Shown in pieces: positions 1 to 11,525 of a DNA stretch of 64,000 nt; positions within the stretch are counted from its first letter, which is position 1; every line of letters begins with the position of its first letter. Under the pieces are notes generated by a model that was not told the origin of the DNA, did not search any database, and saw nothing but the letters and a program-made list of their open reading frames with translations. The DNA lies in assembly GCA_019454045.1 (NCBI GenBank), contig SKCR01036756.1, positions 1 through 64,000 on the forward strand, written 5' to 3'. Source of the DNA: Zanthoxylum bungeanum. Lineage: Eukaryota; Streptophyta; Magnoliopsida; Sapindales; Rutaceae. The position numbers and the translations under genes are program-made.

Positions 1-267
1 TCCAGATTGACGCTCCAAGCACCAACCCTAACACCTTCATCCTAAATAGATTGATCTCAGACAACATAATTTTAAGATATGAATGTCTTCACAATGTGAG
101 AGAGAGAAAGAAGGGGAAACAAGGTTTGACAGCTCTTAAGTTGGATATCAGTAAAACATGACATGATTGAATGAAACTTTTTGGATAGTGTGTTAGAAAA
201 ACTTAGGGTTCTCAGAGAATTGGAGGAAGTTTATCAACAATTGCATATCTACAGCCTTATTTTCATT
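1..267 (+). pseudogene. LINE (L1-type) reverse transcriptase, 5' piece
   Basis: Translation gives a degraded plant L1 RT segment with the recognisable run LISDNIILRYECLH followed by ALKLDISK, equivalent to the region before the RT catalytic palm. It enters from beyond the window start and has several stops. Reading resumes in the same frame at 4716, after the CACTA element and one ATT target copy are removed, giving the typical continuation into NSKVHGTI. This shows that 1-267 and 4713 onward are one LINE split by a later insertion. No function remains. Confidence 0.8.
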
Positions 268-287
268 CACTACAAGAAAAAAGGCCT

Positions 288-600
288 TTACTGACACTAA
301 GGTTAGTGACACTAGGCTAAAAGTGTCAGAAACGACGTGTAAATGGGCCTATTTCCGTGTTTTTCACTTAAATATCAATAATTACTGACACTATGGTATC
401 AGCGATTTTAGTGTCAGTAATTACTATTACAATAGTATCAGTAAGAAATAAAAAAAAAAAAAAACGCATAGTCGTCTGGAGTCGAACCAACACCTCGCGG
501 AAGTGACGTTTTTCGCATATATTACTGACACTAGAGTATCAGTAAATTTAGTGTCAGTAATTAATGATACCTTAGTATCAGTAAAAAAATTAAAAAAAAA
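288..600 (+). repeat. 5' subterminal TACTGACACTA repeat array of the CACTA element
   Basis: Many copies, in both orientations, of a motif close to TACTGACACTA or TAGTGTCAGTAA. The matching array is at 4340-4700. Known CACTA elements bind TNPA-type protein at such subterminal repeats; the role here is inferred from position. The minus strand also holds GGTTCGACTCC (486-496), which looks like a Pol III B box, but no tRNA fold is visible. Confidence 0.8.
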
Positions 601-893
601 ATTATTTCCTTAAGTCTGCTGGGACTCGAAATTGTAACCATTGATATAAATTTTTTTTTTATTGTAAGGCTTTACCACTGGGCCAAATCGTGACTTTTGT
701 TCCTTAAACCGCGGTTTATAAAAATATATATGTATTTGTCGGGTCAAAACCTGAACCGTAGTTACCAAATCAATCTTAGTAATTTAGGGTTCCTCTCATT
801 CCCACCTTTTTTTTCATCGCGCAGCCTTTGTTTCCCTCTTCTTTACTCTCAAATATGAATCTCTCATTTGTAATTTCTAATATCTAAACAAAA

Positions 894-922
894 TCCAGTA
901 CATCCTGGAAGTTTTGAATGCG
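894..922 (+). repeat. Left copy of duplicated Ulp1-exon segment flanking the captured gene
   Basis: The 19-mer CCTGGAAGTTTTGAATGCG at 904-922 recurs exactly at 2661-2679. Similarity extends to about 29 bp (894-922 against 2651-2679) with three mismatches. The right copy is a coding exon of the Ulp1-like gene. The left copy abuts the first aminopeptidase base, so the two copies bracket the captured DNA like a target-site or repair-generated duplication. Confidence 0.8.
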
Positions 923-2625
923 AACTCGAAATTACAGAACTCAATTTTGAAAAAGCTAGATGCCCAATTGGGTGGTCTTTTATCTGAAGCCTCTTATGGG
1001 GAGGATTTCACTGGAAAAGCTGGTCAGTCAACTGTTCTTAGACTCCCTGCCCCTGGCATCGGCTCCAAAAGAGTAGCCTTGATTGGTCTCGGCCAGTCGG
1101 CTTCAAGTACGGGGGATTTTCAGAGTCTTGGTGAGTCTGTTGCAGCTGCTGCAAAGGCTGTTCGAGCCAGCAATGCTGCTGTCGTGCTTGCCTCTTCTGA
1201 GGGTCTCTCGGATGAATCAAAGCTTGCTGCTGCTTCAGCAGTGGCATCTGGTACTTATTTTATGAGTCCCTGGTATTATAGATGACATGTGACTATATGA
1301 GGTAATTGTATAAAGAAGTGGAATTGATTTTTGGTGGAATGACTTAAATTTTGATAGGAACTGTTTTGGGGACATTTGAAGATAATCGGTATATCTCTGA
1401 GTCAAAGAAACCAGTACCATTTAAGTCTGTGGACATTATTGGGCTTGGAACTGGACCTGAATTAGAAAAGAGGCTCAAGTATGCTGAAGATGTTTCTTCT
1501 GCTGTGATTTTCGGGAGGGAGCTTGTGAATTCCCCGGCCAACGTGCTTACCCCCGGTTTGTTTTTTTTGGTGATAAATTTCTTTTTATTTCTTGCAGTTA
1601 ACCCATGCTGTGGTCAGTTGTAAATGTGTTGTGCATGTAATTGTTCAAGAAGTATGGATGTCTTATCTTGTTTATGAAAGTTGACATCTTGATGGGCCAT
1701 CGGTATTTTTGTTTACAGTAGTTGGAGATAATTCTTAGAATTAATTTATATGGGTTGACTTCTATGCTGCAGCGGTACTGGCGGAAGAGGCTTCAAAGGT
1801 TGCTTCCATGTACAGTGATGTTCTTTCTGCCACCATTTTGGATGTAGAGAAATGTAAAGAGTTGAAAATGGGGTCCTACCTGGGTGTTGCTGCAGCTTCT
1901 GCGAATCCTCCTCATTTCATCCATTTGTGCTACAAACCTCCAGGTGGATCTGCTAAAATCAAATTGGCTTTGGTTGGAAAGGGATTGACCTTTGATAGGT
2001 AATTATTATGGATGTAATTTAATACAATTATTACTTTAAAGAAAAGAGAAAACGAGAATATGTAGGGAGTGGGAATTGGATATCAGTTCCTTCGAATATT
2101 TCAACAAATGATGCTTCTAATAAAGATTAGGTTGCCTAGTGATTTCAGCTTTGTGTAATAATGTATTTCTTGGAAGTGAATTGAATCATACTATTTTTTT
2201 TTTCTGATGCATTTTTGTTCTCCACTGCTGTTACTCGATGGAGATAGTATGTAGTGTTGTACTTGGATTCCGCCTTTAGTTTAGTTTGGAGTTCTCTATA
2301 TTTATGTCATTAAATATTTGTCCTGGATGTTGTTAGTGGTGGCTACAACATCAAGATTGGGCCTGTCTGTTCAATTGAGATCATGAAAGTTGACATGGGA
2401 GGTGCAGCTGCTGTTCTAGGTGCAGCAAAAGCCATTGGTCAAATAAAACCTCCTGGAGTAGAGGTAAGTTAATATGTTTTTGTTTCCTTTTTGCCTCTCT
2501 TTTTGTCACTTCTGCAGTCTCCAAGCAACCACATATGATGTAATAAGCCTTTGTCTCTGTGAATGGTCTTGCATACGCAGGTTCATTTCATTGTTGCAGC
2601 TTGTGAGAATATGATAAGTGGGACA
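923..2625 (+). pseudogene. LAP: Captured leucine aminopeptidase (M17) gene fragment, five exons with introns
   Basis: Exons inferred from GT..AG junctions and continuous homology are 923-1250, 1358-1555, 1773-1998, 2337-2463 and 2581-about 2625. Together they encode about 308 residues of a plant chloroplast-type M17 leucine aminopeptidase: the N-terminal domain (GGLLSEASYGEDFTGK, KRVALIGLGQS), then ELVNSPANVLTP, the metal-site region GKGLTFDSGGYN and [17 protein letters not shown], and the start of VHFIVAACENMISG. All exons remain open. The fragment ends before the NTDAEGR metal and catalytic region, so it cannot be a working peptidase. Kept introns mean capture happened at DNA level. The aminopeptidase frame is not continuous with the flanking Ulp1 frame. 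Confidence 0.9.
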
Positions 2626-2648
2626 GATATGATAATTCTTTTTTATAG

Positions 2649-3055
2649 TGTCCAATGCAGCCTGGAAGTTTTGAATGCGGTTATTATGTGATGAAATACA
2701 TGCAGCAAATTGTAACAAATGTGAACATTCTAAAAGACAATGTAAGTTAACAATAGTTAAGTTTTATCACTAGTCAATTAAGATATCTTACTGTTTAAAA
2801 TTCTAACTTATAAATATTTTAAAGTTCAAGGGGATTAATGAGTACACTCTGGAAGATATAACGCAACTCCGTGATGATTGGGCAATATATGTTGCACATA
2901 TAATCACACAGTATAATGAAGAGGTAATTACAAGGACATGTTTTACAGAGGTGATTATTACTTCCTATTTTTTCACTTTAATTCATGACATATTGGGAAA
3001 TCTTCTATTCTTGCAGAATACAAATGACAAGGACAACATAGCTATTGTTCGTTGA
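2649..3055 (+). pseudogene. Ulp1-like (C48) protease C-terminus of CACTA origin
   Basis: Three spliced pieces (2649-2741, 2825-2923 and 3017-3055 ending in TGA) read CPMQPGSFECGYYVMKYM, then FKGINEYTLEDITQLRDDW, then a short tail. ECG is the catalytic cysteine block of Ulp1-type SUMO proteases, and this variant is typical of proteins carried by plant CACTA and MULE transposons. The upstream part with the catalytic His and Asp is missing and appears to have been displaced by the aminopeptidase insertion. The cellular role of the transposon protease is unclear. Confidence 0.7.
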
Positions 3056-3700
3056 GTTAATGAAGTAGTATGGTATTTCTTTTTTCTGTAAATTAATACA
3101 TTCTTGTTTCTACTTTTAGCTTAGAATTTTTTCCCCAGATTTTTTACTTCAGTGAAAGCAATATGAATCATATCTTTTATTTCAGTTTTATGCCCTGATG
3201 GGTTTAATTTGGTGGGTTAATTTGTTTTATTTGTGAGTTTTGCTAGTGGGTAAGATTGCTTTGAGACTTGAAAGTTAAAACAATCATGATGTAAAATATT
3301 CTATTAACAGTGTCTCGATGTTCTCTATGTCAGACATGAACTTGGAGATAGTTTTTTACCTGATGAAGTTTTGCCATGTTCTGATTGATACTTGTTGAAA
3401 CCTTTGGGGGATATGGCACCTGTCATCTGATGTGCTTTGAGGTGCAGCATGAATGCTATGGAAGCAGTATTTGATATATTGAGATCTAACATGTTTATCT
3501 CATCTATTTTTATGGCAATTACCTGGAATGTTACATTCTAGTACATTTTGAGCTTTGAACTTTTAGTTTCCAGGAATTCCATAATGAACAACTATCTTGT
3601 CATCTTGATTTGCTTCCTGCATTTGGAAACAGTATTAGATCATGTCATCTGATAAACTTCATCTGGTTCATGAGATCCTTTTATTTCAGTTTTATGTCCG

Positions 3701-3753
<53 letters not shown>

Positions 3754-4339
3754 GATTTGTTTGTTTTGGTGATTATGTAGCGGTATGAAAGATACAACTT
3801 GTTATTATGGATGCCATTTGGTTTTTTATATGCATGCTCTTAGGTTGTTGGTATGGTTATTGTCAATAAGTGCTTTATGTGACAAAAATTAGATTAGGGT
3901 TATATTTTGTATTTTTATTTGGATGTATTTAATGTTTTTATTTATGAAGATATCGATTTTTTTTGGAAGTCCATCTAATTCTTAACATTTGGTTTATAAT
4001 TTCAGATTTTGTGCCAGATATCATATTGTTGGGGGATTGTTGCAGGCTTCTCAACAAGTATCATTAATTTTGGTGGGGGCATGACATTTTGATGGGACTT
4101 TAAGAGTAGTTTTTGAAATATATATATGTTAATTTAAAGATTGTCTATGGAGTTTTTGTATTCATCATGTGATACTGTTGAATTGATTAATACGATTAAT
4201 CTATTATATTGCGAATTTTATATAAATGTAATTTTTTAGTTTTTTATTTCATTGAGTTGGTATATATATATATATATATATATATTTTATGATTAATTTA
4301 ATTACAAAAAATAAGAAATATAATTGTGAAATAATACGA
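3056..4339. other. Internal non-coding DNA of the CACTA element
   Basis: I see no coding similarity. The stretch includes a (TA)n(TG)n microsatellite at about 3702-3750 and a (TA)n tract at about 4261-4285. It is probably the 3' end and downstream region of the element. Confidence 0.6.
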
Positions 4340-4712
4340 TTTTTAAATTTTAAAAGATATTGACGGATATTGATACTATAGTAACAATAATTACTGACAC
4401 TAAAAATCAAATATATGCGATATACTGATACTGCAGTAACAAAATTTACTGACACTATAGTATCACTAAATACTGATGATATAGTGTCAATAATTTACTG
4501 ACACTAAAATAGTGTGAGAGATTACTGATACCATAGTGTCAATAATTTTCTGATACTACAGTATTAACGTTTACTGACACTAAGAATCACTGACACTAGA
4601 AACTAGTGTCAGTGATTTCTGGCTGCGGCAACACTGACACATTTATATAGTGTCAGTAAAACCCTTTACTGACACTAATTTAGTATCAGTAAAAGCCTTT
4701 TTTCTTGTAGTG

Positions 4713-4834
4713 ATTTATTCTTAATAGCAAGGTTCATGGAACAATTAATCTGAAAAAGGGGTTGAGATAAGGTTGTCCCCTCTCGTCTTACCTTTTCATT
4801 ATTTGTACTGAAGCTTTTTTGGGGTTGTTGCAGT
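4713..4834 (+). pseudogene. LINE reverse transcriptase, middle piece
   Basis: Continues the RT broken at 267: NSKVHGTINLKKGLR, one stop, then GCPLSSYLFIICTEA, which matches the RT palm region of plant L1 elements (GLRQGCPLSPYLF). It is interrupted at 4835 by a hAT MITE and resumes in frame at 5628. Confidence 0.85.
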
Positions 4835-5619
4835 TAGGGGTGGGCAAAAAAACCGACCGAATCGAACCAAACCGCAAACCGAACCAAACTGGACCGAATT
4901 TACAGTTTTTTTTCTAACAGATCGGATTGGCCCACCCCAAACGGTTTACGGTTCGATTCAGGAGCTAATCCGAACCGCACCTGTTAAACCGAACCGTTAT
5001 AATTAAAAAAATTATATATTTTTATAAAAAAATTTATATTTTTCTTTTAATTTTATTCAATGTTTTCTTTTTATTAGTATGTTAATACTTTTATTCTTAA
5101 ATATTTTGTTAATATATTTATTTGTTAATACTTTTATTCTTCAATTTATTTGTTAATACTTTTATTCTTCAATTTTTTTTGTTAATACTTTTATTCTTCA
5201 ATTTTTTGTTTTATGGTAACATCATTATTCTTGAAAGTAAGATGTTGGATTTTTCTCTTATGGTAGCATCATTATTCAAGGTAATTTTTAAAAAATACAA
5301 GAATTAATTGTGTCTCATTTTTTAATCCTTTATGGAGTGCATGTGTTCCCTGAAGTCACAGCTTACACCCTAACACTTCATATTATTTGTTGGATATACT
5401 ATTTTTTTTTCCACTTAAGTGGATGAAAATTTGTTTTAAATATAATAATCTGTAAACCGAACCGAACCAATCCGTAAACCGCTGGTTTAAAAATTTTTCA
5501 ATCCGAACCAAACTGTTATTTAATGGTTTGGTTTGAGAGGTAAAAAATCCGAACCCTAAAATATGGTTTGGTTCGGTTTTTAGCAAAAACCGAACCAAAC
5601 CGAACCGCGCCCACCCCTA
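4835..5619. mobile_element. hAT-type MITE with TAGGGGTGGGC termini
   Basis: The 785-bp non-coding insertion has 11-bp terminal inverted repeats TAGGGGTGGGC/GCCCACCCCTA and a perfect 8-bp target duplication GTTGCAGT at 4827-4834 and 5620-5627. Removing it with one target copy restores the LINE frame. Subterminal sequence is rich in AACCGAACC-type motifs on both sides, common in this MITE class. Confidence 0.92.
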
Positions 5620-6401
5620 GTTGCAGTATGTAGAAAAGGAAGGTCGGATTAGTGGTATGAGGTTCAACTGGAATCTCTTCATCTCCCATATACTTTTAGC
5701 AGGTGATTTCTTAGCATTCACTAAAGCTAATGTCAAGGATTTACAAATACTAAAGAATTTTTTTGGGTGCTATGTTAGTGTCTCGGGGCAGATTTTCAAT
5801 TTTTAGAAGTCTCCAGTTTACTTCAGCCCCAATACCAGCACTATAATGGCCAACTTTTTTAAAGATATCCTAGGACTCGACTCAGCTTCCTTTAATGAAA
5901 AGTATTTGGGGCTCTCTTCTATGGTTAGTAGGAATAAGAAGGCCCTGTTTGCTGACTTAAAAAACATAATTTTAAGGAAGATAATTAATAGATGGCACTC
6001 TAAGTGGTTCTCTCTTGTGGGGTAAATAAGCATTGATAAAGACAGAAAAAAGCTATGAGTATTTTTAAGATCCCTTCAGGACCGTGTGATGAAATTCAGA
6101 AAAAAGCTTAATAGCTTTTAATGGAGATCTACAGATACGACAAGGAAGATTCACTAGGTCAGTTGGGATAGGCTTAGCAGAGCGAAGAGAGATGAGGGAA
6201 TCAGTTTTAGGAACTTTGAAAGCTTCAACTAAGCCTTGTTAGCCAATCAAGATTGGATGATCATCCAAAATCCAAACTCCTTGGTGACCTTAATTCTCAA
6301 GGCTATGTATTTTAAGAATACCTCTTTCTTTAGTGCAGAGGTGGATTACAACCCCTCCTACATACGGAGGAGCATTTTGTGGATAAGGAGAGTTGTTGTA
6401 C
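5620..6401 (+). pseudogene. LINE reverse transcriptase, 3' piece
   Basis: Reads YVEKEGRISGMRF, then LLAGDFLAFTKAN, where the usual FADDSLVF catalytic block has decayed. VSGQIFNF, YLGLSSMVSRNKK and VDYNPSYIRRSILW follow. The similarity stops at about 6395, where a SINE is inserted. Multiple stops and frameshifts make it a dead copy. It is related to, but clearly older than, the LINE at 19755. Confidence 0.8.
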
Positions 6402-6588
6402 TATTTTTTTTTTTTTTTTAAATCGTTGGAAATCTTATTGTCAAATTACTCATTCCGGACATAAACGAAGCAAGTAAAACCTCCAGCTATCTCAGACTCT
6501 TACAAGAAACACACTCCTTGAATTCGAACCTAAAACTTGAAGATGAGATCCTGAACCCTACACCACCAAGACACGCCCTGCATTTAAT
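6402..6588 (-). mobile_element. tRNA-derived SINE, minus strand
   Basis: On the minus strand the body has an A-box-like CTTGGTGGTGTAGGG, a B-box-like GGTTCGAATTC and a 3' poly-A (T run at about 6404-6419 on the plus strand). An 11-bp target duplication AGTTGTTGTAC lies at 6391-6401 and 6589-6599. Its 3' part (GATTTCCAACGATTTAAAA) resembles the element at 15330. Confidence 0.85.
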
Positions 6589-6599
6589 AGTTGTTGTAC

Positions 6600-6831
6600 A
6601 TTCATTACTTAGATTGCAAAAGTGAGATAAGCTGCATTTTTACAGGATTAAATAATTAGCTATTTTTTTTGAAACCAAGTTGATTTAAAATGGATGGTAC
6701 ATAATACATTCATGGGACGTTTTTAGAAATTTGGTTGAATTGTGGCATAATTAAACTATAATTCATTATCTCTTCGTAAAAGTTCATATATTATCAAAAA
6801 AAAATAATAAATAAAATCTAACATCTTAATT
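6600..6831. other. AT-rich spacer
   Basis: I see nothing recognisable here; it may be residual LINE sequence. Confidence 0.5.
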
Positions 6832-6849
6832 CACTACAAGAATTATGGC

Positions 6850-7500
6850 TTTTAGCGTCCAAATATTTAGCGTCGAATGTGTTTTCGACGCTAAAAGTGA
6901 TATTTAGCGTCGAAAATGGTTTTCGACGCTATATGTCAAGTATTTAGCGACGGAATAAATTGTCGACGCAGAATATTAATGTTTTCGCGTCGAAAACTAT
7001 TTTCGACGCTAAATACAGAACTTTAGCGTCGAATAGTATTCGACGCTGAATAATTATATTATTGCAATAATTTTTGGCGCCAAATATTACACTTTTAGCG
7101 TCGAAATAACGTGTCGACGCCAAAAATATACTTTTAGCGTCGAAAAAAATATAGTCGCTAAAGGTTTATAAAGTTTCCACCGACAAACCCCTGACTCTTT
7201 CGCGTCTAAGTTAAATTCGACGCTAACAGTATAATATTCAGCGTCGAAAAAACCTTTTCGACGCTAAAAACTAACACAATTGGCGTCGATTATGTATAAT
7301 CGACGCCAAAGATAATACTTTGAGCGTCGAAACTATTTGCGACGCTGAATAGTTATGAAATTTCCACCGACAGATCCTTGATTCTTTCGCGTCTAAATTA
7401 AATTCGACGCTAAATATCAACAATTAGCGTCGACATAACGTATTCGACGCTAAAGATAGTAACATTTAGCGTCGAATTTCCTTATTCGACGCTAAAGATA
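6850..7500. repeat. 5' subterminal GCGTCGAAA array
   Basis: A dense array of direct and inverted copies of about 10-12 bp around TTTAGCGTCGAA and TTCGACGCTAAA, many forming short palindromes. It runs from the terminus up to the apparent 5' leader of the transposase gene (about 7510), so it covers the likely promoter. In En/Spm such motifs are TNPA-binding and methylation-sensitive; this is inference here. Confidence 0.85.
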
Positions 7501-7509
7501 GATTAAAAT

Positions 7510-7907
7510 ACAGAAGGTCACCAACCCTTCTCCCCCTCTGTTTTTTCTCTCATTCTCTTCATTTTCATCCTCTGAAATCTCAGAATTTCTCCTCTACATC
7601 CTCACATCTCTCCTAAAAATTTTCAATAAAATTGTAATCAATTTCCGATAAGGTAATTCTTGTTTCATATTTCTTTATTATTTTCAATTTTTATGATTAT
7701 ATATGTTGTTTATATGCTGTTTGTTAGTGATTTATGATTCATATATGTAGAGTAAGTATATTAATTAATAAAATATAAATTTTTTGTAAACTATTTAATT
7801 TATCAACCAAATATATATATATATATATATGCTTAAATTAAGTATTACTGAATTAGTAATGTTGATTACTGTAAAATGATATCTAATGATTATATTATTA
7901 TATTTAG
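7510..7907 (+). promoter_or_regulatory. 5' leader and leader intron of the transposase gene
   Basis: A pyrimidine-rich stretch (7520-7590) typical of a plant 5' untranslated region is followed by a probable donor GATAAG|GTAATT at 7653 and an acceptor TATTTAG ending at 7907, just before the ATG at 7921. This gives a leader intron of about 255 bp, which includes a (TA)n tract at 7810-7831. Confidence 0.5.
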
Positions 7908-7920
7908 GTATTCTGCTGAA

Positions 7921-10900
7921 ATGGATAGAAATTGGATGAGCTCTCTGGATAGATTGAGTGTTGAATATCGTAATGGAGTGTCTGAGTTTATGGAAGTCGC
8001 AAAGCAACACATTGATGCAGAAGGTCGTGTTCGTTGTCCATGTGCAAATTGTTTGAATAGGAAAAGGAAGCGGTTAGATGAAGTTCATAATCATTTATAC
8101 ATGCCAGGAATATCACCAACTTACCGTACGTGGATTTATCACGGTGAGCAGTATAATTCTCAGTCACGGTTTTATGATGTCGGTGAAGGGAGCAGTAGTT
8201 ACAATCAACCTGCAAACGATGAGATCGCCGATATTTTGCATGACTTACAAGGTCCACAACTTGGTCATAGTGTTAGTGGCGACATGCCAGTGTTAAGTGG
8301 AAATGATCAAAATTTATTTAGTGAACTACTTGATGAGGCAAAAAAAATTCCATTCGAAGGTGCTGGAATGTCGATCTTGAATTTCGTTGTGAAATTATTA
8401 CACATTAAAGTGATCAACAGAATGACCAACAAAAGTATCGATATGATGTTAGAGTTACTGGCCCAAATGTTACCGGTTGGAAGCGAATTGCCTAAGTCGT
8501 ACTACGAGGCAAAGAAAATGTTGCGTGATCTGGGAATGGGGTATGAATCCATTCATGCTTGTAAGTTTGATTGTGTATTATTTCGTGCCGAGTATGAATC
8601 ACTTGAACATTGTCCGATATGTGGTGAAAGTCGGTACAAAGTCCGTGGTATGGGGAAGAAAGTGCCTCAAAAGATATTGCGATATTTCCCTTTAACGCCC
8701 AGGCTGCAGAGATTGTTCATGTCACGACACACAGCGACTGATATGATGTGGCATCATGAAAAGAGGATCGGTGCGGAGGGCATACTTAGACATCCTGCGG
8801 ACGGAACCGAATGGAAGGAATTTGATGACATGTACCCTCGTTTCGCAGAGGACCCCCGTAATGTCAGGTTAGGTATTGCCTCTGATGGTTTTAACCCATT
8901 TGGGAATATGTACAACTCTTATAGCATCTGGCCCGTTATTGTCATTCCATATAACTTACCTCCATGGAAATGTATGAAGGATCCGTTCATGTTTATGTCA
9001 TTGCTTATCCCTGGTCCACGTTCACCTGGTAAAGATATAAATATTTACTTGAGACCATTGATCGAGGAGTTACAAACATTATGGAATGTGGGTGTGCATA
9101 CCTATGATGCAGCTTCAGAGCAGTATTTTCAGATGCATGCCGCATTATTATGGACCATTAATGATTTTCCAGCCTATGGTTCATTATCTGGATGGAGCAC
9201 TAAGGGATACATGGCATGTCCAGTTTGTGCGGATCATACACCTTCGCAACGATTACGGAATAAAATCGGATACACGGGCCACAGGAGATTTCTTGAGTCG
9301 AGTCATCCTTGGCGGAGGAGTAAATTATTTAACGGGCACATGAACCTCAGAGTAAGCCCAATCGATTGTCTGCATTTGACATACTTTGCCAACATCAACA
9401 TCTGAAAGACAGCACACCAGGTAAACATCCTAATAATAGAGATAAAAATCGAAAACGGTTACCTGAAGAGTTGAATTGGACAGGAAAAAGTATTTTCTTT
9501 GAGTTAGAATATTGGGGGACTCTGAGTTTGCGACATAATTTGGATGTAATGCATATAGAGAAAAATATTTGTGAGAGTTTAGTGGGTACACTATTCAATA
9601 TTCCGGGTAAGACAAAAGACACTGTAAATGCTAGATTGGACCTACAAGATCTTAGAATTCGCAGTGAATTGCATTTACAAGACTCCTCTCGAGGTTTTAT
9701 TAAGCCTCCTGCTAGTTATGTGCTCAATCAATCGGAGAGAAAATCATTCTGTGATTGGCTGAAAATGGTTAAATTCCCTGATAATTATGCATCCAATATT
9801 GGGCGTTGGGTCAGAGATGATACAATAACGGGATTAAAGAGTCACGATTGTCATGTGCTGCTCGAGATTCTCCTTCCTGTTGGCATTCGACCTTATCTCC
9901 CCCCGAATGTATGTGACGCCGTACTTGATCTATGTGGCTTCTTTAAACAATTGTGTCAGAGGACATTAAGCACATCTGTTATTGACGACCTTGAGCAAGG
10001 AATCGTGATAATCCTATGCAAGCTGGAGCGAATTTTGCCACCCGCTTTCTTTGATGTCATGGTACATCTGGCTGTGCATTTACCGGATGAAGCTAGAAAG
10101 GGAGGTCCTGTCCATTACAGATGGATGTATCCCATTGAGAGGTATTATATATATATATATATATAATACAGTTTTATATAAGAAAATTTGTAACCGTTTT
10201 TTTGTGCATAGAATTTAGTGTTAATGCAAACTTGTTGTCATATCTGCAGAGCTTTGGGAGATTACAAACAATATGTCAAAAACAAGGCACGACCTGAAGG
10301 TTCAATAGCTGAAGCTATTATAATAAATGAAGCAATAACATTTTGTTCGATGTACATGCAGAATATTGAAACTCATTTCAATCGTCGGCCACGAAATTAT
10401 GATGGAGATGCAAGTAATAGCCAAGAGATCACAGTGTTCCGTCAAAATTACAGACCATTTGGGGCAGTAGGTGTCAAATTACTAACCCGTCAGGAAGTTC
10501 AACGTGCGCATTGGTTTATATTGAGTAATTGTGATGAAGTGCAACCATATTTAATGTAAGTTTTTCTGGTGCATCATTACTGAATTTTTTCCATACATTA
10601 ACCGTGATAATTTATTGTAGGCAACATCTAACAATGCTACAAATTGCTGGTGACCATAATGTTGATGAAACCCACAAAAAAGAATTTCCTAAATGGTTTG
10701 AGACAACTGTAAGTTATAATATTTTATATTTATTTTGATCCTAACATTAGACATTTCAGTTTGTTATATTAACACATATATTTCATTGTCAGATTATTAA
10801 TCAAGTGGAAAATGGTCAATTGGACTCGCAATCCTCGTTGGTTTCTTTGGCTTATGGGCCTCAAATGCAGGCGTATGAGTACAGTGGATGTATTGTCAAC

Positions 10901-11525
10901 GGAGTTAGATTTCATACCGAACAGCGAGATGTTAATCATGTGACTCAAAATTCTGGAATTGTAGTCCAAGGAGAACACGGCTCAGATGTAATTGACTTCT
11001 ACGGCGTATTGCAATCGGTCATTGAGTTCATATATCGACCCAGACGACATACTGTGCTATTCCAATGTAAGTGGTTTGACACTAATGCCAGAAAGAGGAG
11101 AATTCAAGTTAGTAATCATCTCACGTCAATTAATGTTCAACGTTGTTGGTACAAGAATGATCCATACATTTTTTGTACCCAAGCACGTTCAGTGATATAT
11201 ACCTGATCCTAAGTTAGGAACTGGATGGATGGTGGTAGAAAAGTTACAACATAGGGCCATTTGGGACACGCAGGAGAAAGATAGAGTTGACATATCAGAT
11301 GAAACACAAGAAGTCTCAGGCAATTTTGAAGTTCCTGAACAGATATTTGTTGGACCAACTGTCAACGTTCCTGAAAATATCACATTAACTCGAGCTAGTA
11401 CAGACGTTGAGCTAATTCCTCATTCTGAAGTGAGCGTTGAAGTAGCAAGTGAAGAACAATTTGACACTGAAGATGACTTCGATTCCAGTCACGAATCCTC
11501 AAATACCGACGATAATAGTGATTAA
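7921..11525 (+). pseudogene. TNP2/TNPD-like CACTA transposase, frameshifted
   Basis: Exons inferred: 7921-10141, 10250-10555, 10621-10708 and 10793-11525. The start is the ATG of MDRNWMSSLDRL, which opens a transposase-associated zinc domain (RCPCANCLNRKR, residues 1-75). The tnp2 catalytic region follows (CPICGESRYK, ASDGFNPFGNMYNSYSIWPV, GPRSPGKDINIYLRPLIEEL, FPAYGSLSGWSTKGYMACPVC). Next come a DUF4218 region (YRWMYPIERA, QYVKNKARPEGSIAEA) and a DUF4216 region (YRPRRHTVLFQCKWFDT). The tail is acidic (EDDFDSSHESSNTDDNSD). A one-base loss near 9343 shifts the frame, and a second shift lies near 11195 just before IPDPKLGTGWMVVEK. The family cuts element ends and joins them to target DNA. Family call certain, activity unlikely. 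Confidence 0.9.

Larger units (their letters stand above)
268..4712 (+). mobile_element. CACTA (En/Spm-like) element carrying captured aminopeptidase gene
   Basis: The termini are CACTACAAGAAAAAAGGC at 268 and its reverse complement ending at 4712, extendable to about 33 bp with two mismatches. A 3-bp target duplication ATT lies at 265-267 and 4713-4715. Subterminal DNA (288-600 and 4340-4700) is packed with direct and inverted copies of TACTGACACTA, as expected for transposase-binding repeats of CACTA elements. Inside are leucine aminopeptidase exons (923-2625) and the tail of a Ulp1-like protease gene (2649-3055). No TNPD or TNPA gene is left, so the element is non-autonomous, a Pack-CACTA. 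The flanking LINE reads through in frame when the element is removed. Confidence 0.93.

Noticed and set aside
474..700. Possible tRNA genes in the first CACTA element
   Set aside because: B-box-like motifs and a TGGCCCAGTGGTAAAGC-like stretch occur on the minus strand, but no complete cloverleaf could be drawn.
923..3055. A functional LAP-Ulp1 fusion protein
   Set aside because: The LAP frame is not continuous with the Ulp1 frame at either junction, and the catalytic half of LAP is missing.
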